From: Clostridiales bacterium DTU092
GTDB taxonomy: Bacteria; Bacillota; Clostridia; Caldicoprobacterales; Caldicoprobacteraceae
Direction of reading: 5' to 3'
NCBI GenBank assembly: GCA_001513505.1
Contig: LFTM01000170.1
Coordinates: 965-6,334 of the forward strand
DNA: 5,370 nucleotides
The notes beneath the pieces were generated by a model. It was not told where the DNA came from. It saw nothing but the letters and a program-made list of their open reading frames with translations, and did no database searches. Numbering within the stretch: position 1 is the first letter of the stretch; every line of letters begins with the position of its first letter. Made by a program: the position numbers and the translations under genes. This document shows positions 1-5,370 of the stretch, one piece after another.

Positions 1-8
1 CTGTATAA

Positions 9-182
9 TGTTGTTGCAGTGATGATATTGCATCTCGGCTACTATAATCTATTTCTAATCTCTATCAGTTAGAACGCGGGACAATCCCGGGAAATAAAAT
101 TTTAGATGCTTTTAAAATGGCTTTTATAGCCGGTACCGGGCCATGCTTTATGAGGGGTTGTCAACAAAGAAGGAATTGCTGA
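9..182 (+). pseudogene. Probable decayed XRE/Cro-type helix-turn-helix fragment
   Basis: Read in frame 3, this stretch matches the general pattern of an XRE-family DNA-binding domain. It reads DDIASRLL, then a TAA stop at 45-47, then SISNLYQLERGTIPGNKI followed by LDAFKMAF. The spacing from the Ala of the DDIA helix to the Glu-Arg-Gly after the recognition helix is 17 codons, as in typical XRE sequences (AxxLGVSxxTIxxIERG), and the following P-x4-L-x5-A-F segment fits the last helix. The frame has stops at 6-8 and 45-47 and ends at a TGA at 180-182, and there is no plausible start, so it cannot make a complete repressor. The residues after the last helix (IAGTGPCFMRGCQQ) are not typical of the family and may no longer be coding. 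The match was judged by eye against the remembered consensus. It could be a chance resemblance, or the tail of a gene beginning left of the window. Confidence 0.4.
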
Positions 183-231
183 TGGTATGTAGAATATATT
201 TACGGAAGCCTCATATATTGTGCAAATTCTA

Positions 232-258
232 TTGCCGTACCAATACCGTCTTTATAAA
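232..258 (+). promoter_or_regulatory. Possible sigma-A promoter of the WYL regulator gene
   Basis: TTGCCG (232-237) and TATAAA (253-258) are separated by 15 bases, shorter than the preferred 17. Transcription would start near 265, about 25 bases before the start codon. The -10 element is good but the spacing is poor, so the assignment is tentative. Confidence 0.25.
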
Positions 259-288
259 TATCACTATCAGATAAAAGGTGTGTAAAAA

Positions 289-1251
289 ATGAGCAAGTTG
301 AGTAATTGTCTCAAGATCATTATGCTGTTGCAGACACATCAGATGCTTACTGCCAATGAAATAGCAAAAATACTCAATATCACCCCCAGAAATGTAAAGG
401 CATATATAGCATATTTAAGGTCAGCGGGCGTGCCGGTTGAGGGTATGACAGGCAGAAAGGGGGGTTACTTTTTAGGAGATTCATACTATCTTGAACCTCC
501 TGATTTGGATGACGGCGAATACTCTGCACTGCTACTGGCTGAGAAACTGCTTACGCAAAAAGTCGGGTTTCCATTGGAAAATGAACTGAAAATGGCCATA
601 GCAAAGATCAAATCGGTTATGGGTGATGTGATAACGGACACGTTACCTATTCCATCGGATGAATTCATATTTTCTCTTGGAAAGGTGGATAAAAGAAGAG
701 ACGGTATTAACAGGACGCTGACCATTATCTGTGAAGCTATAAAGCAGAAAAGACTCCTTGAAATATTGTACTATACCGCACCCAGGGATGAAAGAAAGTC
801 GAGAAAAGTGGCCCCATATGCCGTTGTATACAGGGAAGGATCCTGGTACCTTATCGGTTATTGTCATTTGAGAAAACAAATACGGACATTTAAACTGGTA
901 CGAATAGAACATATAGCGTTATCGGATTCATCATTTATATACCCGCCTGATTTTTCAATCCGCGATTATATGACCAACATATTCAGTATTATACAGGGTG
1001 ATGTGTATAATGTTGAAATTCGTTTCTTTCATCCTGCCAGCGTATGGGTTAAAGAAAAATTATGGCTTCCCAATCAGGAGATTGTAGACATGGAAGATGG
1101 CTCCATACTTTTCAAAGCCAAAGTTAAGGGTTTAATTGATATAAAGAGGTGGGTCATGAGCTTTGGCAGTCTGGCTGTGGTACATAAGCCCAGAGAACTG
1201 GCAGTAAGTATCCGGAATGAGTTGAGAGAAATGGATGAACTGTACAGCTGA
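289..1251 (+). CDS. WYL-domain transcriptional regulator (HTH + WYL + WCX)
   Basis: This is a cytoplasmic DNA-binding regulator of 320 residues, the usual length for the family. Residues about 5-64 form a DeoR/HTH_11-like winged helix (TANEIAKILNITPRNVKAYI, then a wing ending RKGGYFL). Residues about 144-212 are the WYL domain: the name-giving W186-Y187-L188 sits in GSWYLIGYCH and is followed by the conserved RTFKLVRI (199-206). Residues about 239-313 match the C-terminal WCX extension, with RWVMSFG at 287-293 and a P-x-E-L near 301-304. WYL domains are thought to bind nucleic-acid or nucleotide ligands and tune DNA binding; the ligand here is unknown. The ATG is preceded by AAAGGTG (274-280) at 8 bases, which supports this start. 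The gene stands alone and converges on the next gene, so no target operon can be read from context. Family assignment is firm; the regulated genes are unknown. Confidence 0.93.
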   Translation: MSKLSNCLKIIMLLQTHQMLTANEIAKILNITPRNVKAYIAYLRSAGVPVEGMTGRKGGYFLGDSYYLEPPDLDDGEYSALLLAEKLLTQKVGFPLENELKMAIAKIKSVMGDVITDTLPIPSDEFIFSLGKVDKRRDGINRTLTIICEAIKQKRLLEILYYTAPRDERKSRKVAPYAVVYREGSWYLIGYCHLRKQIRTFKLVRIEHIALSDSSFIYPPDFSIRDYMTNIFSIIQGDVYNVEIRFFHPASVWVKEKLWLPNQEIVDMEDGSILFKAKVKGLIDIKRWVMSFGSLAVVHKPRELAVSIRNELREMDELYS

Positions 1252-1272
1252 AAATCGTTTAGAACAGATACC

Positions 1273-1331
1273 CCACCCAAAGTATGGTTTAATGAGCAGA
1301 TAACTGGGTGGAAAAGAACGGGTGGTTTTAT
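1273..1331 (+). terminator. Candidate terminator of the WYL regulator, with two alternative 3' arms
   Basis: CCACCC at 1273-1278 can pair with GGGTGG at 1306-1311 (7 bp if A1279/T1305 is included) or with a second GGGTGG at 1320-1325. The second copy runs directly into TTTTATTTTA, as expected of an intrinsic terminator on the plus strand, but its loop would be about 41 bases. Both pairings are visible but neither is a compact textbook hairpin, so termination here is plausible rather than certain. Confidence 0.4.
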
Positions 1332-1443
1332 TTTATGCTGGATATGTGATGCGTGATGGCAGAATAAATTTATATTCTATTTTAATTAACAGTGGACAAA
1401 GCCAACATTATTATAAAAAATTATCAATACCTTAATTTTGTCT

Positions 1444-1478
1444 AAAAAAAAGATGCCTACGTAACATGCGTAGGCATC
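1444..1478 (-). terminator. Intrinsic terminator of the DUF438-hemerythrin-PAS gene
   Basis: GATGCCTACG (1452-1461) and CGTAGGCATC (1469-1478) form a perfect 10-bp stem with a 7-base loop. On the minus strand the stem is followed by eight T residues (the A run at 1444-1451). It lies 36 bases past the stop codon of the minus-strand gene. The plus-strand side lacks a T run, so it acts mainly on minus-strand transcripts. Confidence 0.92.
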
Positions 1479-1514
1479 CTGTTTGGGGGTAGTAAGAGAA
1501 AACAGCGATGGGGT

Positions 1515-2750
1515 CTATTCTTCATCCAGAAGTCTTTTTTCTCCGGTTATTTCCTGTATAGGTTTAATGTCCTGGGTTACTTCAATAATGCCGAGAAACT
1601 CACCGTCGTTGTCCCGGACGGCAAAATAACGTATATATACGTATTTGTCTCCCATCTTAATCCAGAAATCCTCATGATCTTTCTTACCGGATTTAAGTCT
1701 TTCAACTATTTTTTCAACAACATGTACGCTTGCCGGAGGATGACAGTTTTCAACCCGTCTTCCGATGATGGTTTTTGGCCGGGCAAAGATCCTTTCCTTT
1801 CCCTGTGAAAAATATTTCACTATTCCGTCCTTATCTACGAAAGTCATGTCTATTGGCAGAGTGTTAAATATGGCGTTTATCTCTTTGGGTGTAAGGATAC
1901 CGGCATCAAATTGGACGTATTCTCTTGTGCCGGAAGGATGCTCGCCCTGTTCCTGGGCTTTTTGTTCCACATCCACACGGACGGGTTGCCATTTTCCTGC
2001 CGGTTTAGTTAACGAATAGCCGAACTCGTCGCTGCTCTGTTCAATTTTAATCCATTCATCTTCGCTTAAGGTGTCCAGTACCATCGGGAACAATATGTTC
2101 TCCTCTTTGAATATCATTTCTTCTACCTTATGGATTGCTTCATTTGCTTTGGATACTACCTGTTCTTTATTGCCGTCATAGTTTTCAAGAAGGGCCCTGA
2201 CTTCTTTTATGGACTCTCTTATCTCATCGTCAACGCCCCACATAACCTTTGGCGGAGCGGTAATACCGTACTTTTCCATAAAGGGGAACAGCAGGTTTTC
2301 CTTCCGTAAATAGTGCTTATCAATCTCCCAGAGTAAAGCAAAATCATCAGCTAAATTCCTGACATTTTCTGCACTGTCTGAATCCTTAAAATCGTCTAAA
2401 TGAGGTTTTATCCGTCGATCTATCAGTTTTTGGATTTCCTGGTTTTCCAGTTTAAATGTATGGATGGGGTGCCCTGGAATTTCTTCCGGTTTTTGCGGTC
2501 TGTGAATTTCTTCTATGGAACCTTTAAAAACTGCAGCATGTACATCGCAAAGTCTTTGTATTTCCTCCACCGGCATACCTTCCTTAATGAGCGTCTGTTC
2601 TATTTCGGCAATTTCCTGAACGGAAACTCCTTTAATAAGTTCTTCAAACCGGGGTTTGACCTCATCAACGGTTTTCCCGTCATGAAGTTCTTTAATAAGC
2701 TGCTTTAGCACCTTTTTTCTGTACTCACGGTTATTAATGAATTCACTCAT
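1515..2750 (-). CDS. DUF438 / hemerythrin (HHE) / PAS domain protein
   Basis: The 411-residue soluble protein has no signal peptide or membrane segment. Residues about 10-90 are DUF438, with its signature LCDVHAAVFKGSIEEIH (67-83). Residues about 92-235 are a hemerythrin-like four-helix bundle, with candidate di-iron ligands at H94/H97, E102, H146, E151, H207 and E216/E217 in GHPIHTF, HYLRKENLLFP and FKEENILFP. Residues about 285-400 are a PAS domain (PAS_10-like) with GRRVENCHPPASVH (330-343). Hemerythrin folds bind O2, NO or iron through a di-iron site and PAS domains sense ligands or redox state, so an oxygen, NO or redox sensing or protective role in an anaerobe is likely. There is no output domain such as a kinase or HTH, so signalling would need a partner. 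The start is well set by AGGAGG 7 bases before the ATG. A terminator follows at once, so the gene is monocistronic. No convincing promoter was found upstream; a TATAAT at 2889-2894 (minus strand) lacks a good -35 element. Confidence 0.92.
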   Translation of the reverse strand: MSEFINNREYRKKVLKQLIKELHDGKTVDEVKPRFEELIKGVSVQEIAEIEQTLIKEGMPVEEIQRLCDVHAAVFKGSIEEIHRPQKPEEIPGHPIHTFKLENQEIQKLIDRRIKPHLDDFKDSDSAENVRNLADDFALLWEIDKHYLRKENLLFPFMEKYGITAPPKVMWGVDDEIRESIKEVRALLENYDGNKEQVVSKANEAIHKVEEMIFKEENILFPMVLDTLSEDEWIKIEQSSDEFGYSLTKPAGKWQPVRVDVEQKAQEQGEHPSGTREYVQFDAGILTPKEINAIFNTLPIDMTFVDKDGIVKYFSQGKERIFARPKTIIGRRVENCHPPASVHVVEKIVERLKSGKKDHEDFWIKMGDKYVYIRYFAVRDNDGEFLGIIEVTQDIKPIQEITGEKRLLDEE

Positions 2751-2975
2751 ATCAATTCCTCCTAAGTTATAGTATTATCTTATAGGTTCTGACCTGGACT
2801 TATTTAATATTTGACAGCAGATATTTGATTGTTTAAGGGTGGAATTATTTAGCAGTATAGTAAGTTTTTAAATACAGCCGTTAATAATATTATAACCTTA
2901 GATTTACATATAAAAACTTTAATTATGCAGCAAAGAGTTTTTATTTTTTTGGAATACACTGTACTTCCGTTTAAA

Positions 2976-3004
2976 TAAAAAAGCAGGATCACATAATCCT
3001 GCTT
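2976..3004 (-). terminator. Intrinsic terminator of mtaB
   Basis: AAGCAGGAT (2981-2989) and ATCCTGCTT (2996-3004) form a perfect 9-bp stem with a 6-base loop. On the minus strand it is followed by TTTTATTTAAA. It begins 10 bases after the mtaB stop codon, so mtaB transcription should end before the downstream hemerythrin/PAS gene. Confidence 0.9.
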
Positions 3005-3014
3005 AATTATTAGC

Positions 3015-4418
3015 TTAATCGACAGCCAGACCGTATTCTTCAGGCTTCCATTTTGTCAGATCCAGTTCCTTCTGGAGTTCATACCAGAACTCCTCCTCAT
3101 CATCGGGTATGGTGTCCAGTTGAGCACTTATGATATCAAGCCATTTTTCTTCCCGCGGCGGTATGAAGAGTTCACCTTTATTAATACCCCGTTTTATAAC
3201 CTCAACTGCAAGGGCAGCTGCTTTCCTGGTTGCTTCAAATGCACTCTTTTCCTCTACCAGCTGCTGACTGATCTCCAGTACTATATCCGGCCGCAGCACA
3301 TAGGCCTGGGGATCAAACTTATCATCAGATTTTGCCAGCCAGTCCCGCATTTTTAAAGCATAATTATGTCCGTCAGCGGCCGCCTCATTCATCAGACGGC
3401 AGTCGTAGATAAGCTGTTCGGTATAGACGACCGGGGCCGGAGCGCTTAACAGCCTGATATTCTGTACCGATTCATTGCTCCAGCAGTCACACACACATGC
3501 TGCGATGTTGCCAATTGCACTTAAATGGGCACATGCAGCTGTTTTACCTTCCATCGATATAGGTGCACCGGTTATCGCCTTTATATAGGGCCCCTCATAT
3601 CCGCAGTCCTTATCGGGTCCGACAGCTCCCATTTCAAATGCTGCCAGGCTTCTTGGGACACATGCTACCCTGTCTACGGCGGCAAATACTCTGGGGATCA
3701 TACCCTGCTCTGCCAGCGCAAGGGCGGTATTGGCGAAGCCGCAGGCTGTGTCGCCCCCCGCTATTGCACCCGTCTCATTGGCTATTTCTACGATTTTGGA
3801 CCAGAGAAACCGCATATCCCTGACTCCTAAAACACCCAGTGCAAAAACAGCTTTACGGATATCGCAGCTTATCAATGCCTCGTCATGTAGCTCTTTGCCG
3901 CCGGTGGATTCAATTGATAAAATGTCTGCCCCCATCTCTGCGCAGGTCCGGAATATGGTCAGCATGCTTTCCAGAAGTTGACCGCTTCTCATCAGTGACG
4001 GCCGTACCATTTCCCGGATGTCATTTGGGGTACACCTTAAAAGGCTTTTTAATCCGTATTTTTCCTGGTATTCTTTCATGTTTTCCAAAAGAATTTTATT
4101 GATCTCGATCCCCCATTCCGGGACTCTGGTGGTTTCGGGAAGCAGTTCCACTTCCACAATGATTCCCGGAGAATATAATTCTTTTGCCCGTTTCAGTATA
4201 CCCTGAATCATTTCCGTGTACTGTTTGTAAACTTCAGAGATGGTGTCCGGCTGGATTTTCATAGGCGGAAGGGTCATGTTTATCTCCGGGTATACGATTC
4301 CGCCGCCTATTACCATGCCGTTTTTCGCCTCAACAGGATTTGGTGCTATACCATATACGAAATCATCCAGGTGTTTAACAGCTAACTGGCGATAAGTTTT
4401 AATGGGTTTATAATCCAT
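3015..4418 (-). CDS. mtaB: Methanol:corrinoid methyltransferase, MtaB
   Basis: MtaB is the cytoplasmic zinc enzyme that splits the C-O bond of methanol and passes the methyl group to Co(I) of the corrinoid protein MtaC. A second methyltransferase (MtaA or an equivalent) then moves it to coenzyme M in methanogens or to tetrahydrofolate in acetogens. The 467 residues match the full MtaB length (about 460). The zinc ligands known from Methanosarcina barkeri MtaB (Glu164, Cys220, Cys269) correspond to E170 in SIESTGGKE, C226 in GGDTACGFANTA and C272 in GPDKDCGYEG. The conserved block ITGAPISMEGKT...CDCWSNESV (282-317) and the C-terminal KPEEYG are also present. An AAGGGGG site (4426-4432) lies 7 bases before the ATG. 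The gene is monocistronic, with terminators on both sides and no mtaC or mtaA in the window. By eye its codons are somewhat richer in G+C than the flanking DNA. Identification rests on recalled alignment to characterised MtaB and is strong; substrate use by this copy is inferred. Confidence 0.95.
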   Translation of the reverse strand: MDYKPIKTYRQLAVKHLDDFVYGIAPNPVEAKNGMVIGGGIVYPEINMTLPPMKIQPDTISEVYKQYTEMIQGILKRAKELYSPGIIVEVELLPETTRVPEWGIEINKILLENMKEYQEKYGLKSLLRCTPNDIREMVRPSLMRSGQLLESMLTIFRTCAEMGADILSIESTGGKELHDEALISCDIRKAVFALGVLGVRDMRFLWSKIVEIANETGAIAGGDTACGFANTALALAEQGMIPRVFAAVDRVACVPRSLAAFEMGAVGPDKDCGYEGPYIKAITGAPISMEGKTAACAHLSAIGNIAACVCDCWSNESVQNIRLLSAPAPVVYTEQLIYDCRLMNEAAADGHNYALKMRDWLAKSDDKFDPQAYVLRPDIVLEISQQLVEEKSAFEATRKAAALAVEVIKRGINKGELFIPPREEKWLDIISAQLDTIPDDEEEFWYELQKELDLTKWKPEEYGLAVD

Positions 4419-4658
4419 CTGTTTTCCCCCTTATAGCGTGAATTTATTTATCTTAATAACATCCCATTTGGATATATATTTTTTACCGGACTTAACAAAT
4501 CTGTGTATATACAGGTTTTTTCCATGGTTCTTATATGGTATTGCCTGGGTTTGATGATTTTTTAAAATAATTATTTCATTAGGATCAAATTTTACATGGC
4601 TATTTCTTTGGAACAACGTGTGCTTGGATTCGAGATGTTATTAATATTTTAATTTTTG
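4419..4658 (-). promoter_or_regulatory. Long 5' leader of mtaB, with a doubtful 61-codon frame
   Basis: If transcription starts at the strong promoter at 4665-4693, mtaB has a leader of about 240 bases. The leader holds an open frame at 4431-4616 (minus), beginning with TTG and encoding a basic 61-residue peptide (for example KNLYIHRFVKSGKKYISKWD) that I do not recognise. Its TAA overlaps the mtaB ribosome binding site, which would allow translational coupling. Against it: no Shine-Dalgarno before the TTG, no ATG in frame, and high AT content. I saw no cobalamin riboswitch box and no strong hairpin in the leader. It may be an untranslated regulatory leader, a small gene, or a leftover coding fragment. 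Confidence 0.35.
4471..4498 (-). promoter_or_regulatory. Possible proximal promoter of mtaB
   Basis: On the minus strand TTGTTA (4493-4498) is followed after 16 bases by TATATC (4471-4476). Transcription would begin near 4464, leaving a leader of about 45 bases. The -10 lies in an AT-rich TATATATA run, so this may be chance. It competes with the better match at 4665-4693. Confidence 0.3.
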
Positions 4659-4664
4659 TTTTTA

Positions 4665-4693
4665 ATTATATGATAACCGATTGTATATAACAA
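4665..4693 (-). promoter_or_regulatory. Near-consensus sigma-A promoter driving mtaB
   Basis: On the minus strand TTGTTA (4688-4693) is followed after exactly 17 bases by a perfect TATAAT (4665-4670). It is the best promoter match in the window. It sits between the terminator of the upstream gene and mtaB, and points at mtaB with a start near 4658. The -35 lies inside a near-palindrome, TTGTTATATACAA (4681-4693), which could be an operator, though this is only suggestive. Confidence 0.6.
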
Positions 4694-4743
4694 TAGAGCT
4701 GATGCCGGTTGAGCAAAATACTCTTTATATTATCAAGATTATA

Positions 4744-4778
4744 CAAAAAAAGCTTGTGCTGCTTAAGCACAAGCTTTT
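4744..4778 (-). terminator. Intrinsic terminator of the right-edge gene
   Basis: A perfect 13-bp inverted repeat, 4748-4760 with 4766-4778 (core AGCTTGTGCT / AGCACAAGCT), has a 5-base loop. On the minus strand it ends in seven T residues. It lies about 110 bases past the stop codon of the gene at 4889-5370. The plus-strand side has only four T residues, so it should act mainly on the minus strand. It separates that gene from mtaB. Confidence 0.88.
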
Positions 4779-4888
4779 AAAAGAGGAGAGTTGTAAAATC
4801 TTGCGATGCAGAGTAGCTTGTCAAGTCATTATCGGGAACATATTATTTAAGAGATATATTTATAATACGAATTTTCACTAAGGCATCC

Positions 4889-5370
4889 TTACGAATCAGG
4901 ATATATAGAGTAACCAAACATATGGTTTGCCAGAGCTTCCTCCAGTTTTGCACTGTTCTTTGCGTCAGCTTCACTTATGGGAATGTCACCGGGCATGAGT
5001 TGGGCAAATCCAGTCATTCCACGACCCGGTTCAAAGGTTCGCTCCTCTATATATGTGTTTTGAAAATATCCCGGTACACCCTGTACGGTATAGGTTACCT
5101 TTATTTTACCGGTGGACGGATCCAGCTCCTTAATTTTTGCCGTCACCTTGTATTCCTTACCGTCTATTTTGGTATTATGACTCCATGTTGCTCCCTGTTT
5201 AAAGGGTGTTTTTAGTATAACCAGATTGTGGAGCTTGGAGTTAACCTCGGGAGTATTAAAACGGGTGCTGGATACAACTTTTTCTGTAACCGTGCCTTTT
5301 AAATAGTTCATATAATACCTTACTGTAAATTTATCCTCAATACCGGAACCATCCTGGTATACTCCGTTGA
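4889..5370 (-). CDS. C-terminal part of a protein of unknown function, cut by the window edge
   Basis: The frame stays open from the stop codon (4889-4891) to the right edge, giving about 159 visible residues. An ATG at 5309-5311 has an AGG upstream, but the 19 codons before it (NGVYQDGSGIEDKFTVRYY) read smoothly into the same alternating polar/hydrophobic pattern, so the true start probably lies outside the window. The visible part looks beta-rich, with strands such as KVTAKIKEL and KIKVTYTVQGVPGYF. A segment LVILKTPFKQGATW resembles the 'ILK-P-K-G-W' strand seen in C-terminal domains of some clostridial secreted or lipoprotein-like proteins. The end (SEADAKNSAKLEEALANHMF) is likely helical. 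No catalytic motif, membrane segment or signal peptide is visible, though an N-terminal signal would lie outside. I do not recognise the family with confidence. A terminator follows 110 bases downstream. Confidence 0.75.
   Translation of the reverse strand, partial: NGVYQDGSGIEDKFTVRYYMNYLKGTVTEKVVSSTRFNTPEVNSKLHNLVILKTPFKQGATWSHNTKIDGKEYKVTAKIKELDPSTGKIKVTYTVQGVPGYFQNTYIEERTFEPGRGMTGFAQLMPGDIPISEADAKNSAKLEEALANHMFGYSIYPDS

Noticed and set aside
486..912. Minus-strand frames antisense to the WYL regulator
   Set aside because: Ser-rich, featureless translations opposite a clear WYL-domain gene; no ribosome binding site.
1361..1378. AGAATA/TATTCT inverted repeat as a terminator
   Set aside because: Only 6 bp, entirely AT-rich apart from one pair, with no solid T run; expected by chance in this gap.
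2400..2708. Plus-strand 102-codon frame antisense to the DUF438 gene
   Set aside because: Its Phe-rich composition is the mirror of Glu/Lys codons on the coding strand; it is a shadow frame.
2811..2816. Plus-strand TTGACA as a promoter -35
   Set aside because: No -10 element at proper spacing, and no plus-strand gene downstream.
3525..4102. Several plus-strand frames antisense to mtaB
   Set aside because: They are antisense shadows of a strongly coding gene, with no ribosome binding sites and no recognisable domains.
4819..4824. Minus-strand TTGACA as a promoter -35
   Set aside because: No matching -10 hexamer about 17 bases on, and a strong minus-strand terminator lies immediately downstream.
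4681..4881. Plus-strand 66-codon frame across the terminator hairpin
   Set aside because: It starts with TTG without a ribosome binding site, runs straight through the 13-bp terminator stem, and has low-complexity, unrecognisable content.
4419..4888. Cobalamin riboswitch upstream of mtaB
   Set aside because: I looked because MtaB works with a corrinoid protein. No B12-box-like sequence or set of GC stems is visible in this AT-rich stretch.
1..5370. tRNA, rRNA, CRISPR array, insertion sequence or attachment site
   Set aside because: No cloverleaf-like segments, regularly spaced repeats, transposase fragments or terminal inverted repeats were seen by eye on either strand.

Overview
The window looks like a chromosomal stretch of an anaerobic, low-to-moderate GC, Gram-positive bacterium of the Clostridia type. 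The reasons are strong AGGAGG-like ribosome binding sites, AT-rich intergenic DNA with compact hairpin/T-run terminators, a DUF438-hemerythrin-PAS protein of a kind common in anaerobic Firmicutes, and a bacterial MtaB-type methanol methyltransferase as found in acetogens and other methylotrophic Clostridia. No species can be named from the sequence.

Layout. Positions 1-288 hold a probable decayed XRE-type helix-turn-helix reading frame (about 9-182) and the 5' region of the first gene. Gene 1 (289-1251, +) is a complete WYL-domain transcriptional regulator. It converges on gene 2 (1515-2750, -), a 411-residue DUF438-hemerythrin-PAS protein; the 263-base gap between them carries a terminator candidate for each. 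Gene 3 (3015-4418, -) is a full-length mtaB with its own terminator (2981-3004). Upstream of it lies a 470-base stretch holding a near-consensus promoter (4665-4693, -), a leader of roughly 240 bases with a doubtful 61-codon reading frame, and the terminator of the next gene (4748-4778). Gene 4 (4889-5370, -) is the C-terminal part of a protein of unknown function that runs off the right edge.

How the genes relate. Each gene appears to be its own transcription unit, since a terminator or a long gap separates it from the next. MtaB would move the methyl group of methanol onto a corrinoid protein (MtaC), but no mtaC or mtaA lies in the window, so this copy is either solitary or served by partners elsewhere. 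The hemerythrin/PAS protein probably senses or handles O2, NO or redox state, which suits an anaerobe with oxygen-sensitive corrinoid and Wood-Ljungdahl enzymes; that link is inference. The target of the WYL regulator cannot be read from the window.

I found no clear previously undescribed system. The items most worth a second look are the solitary mtaB with its long leader, and the decayed HTH frame beside the WYL regulator.
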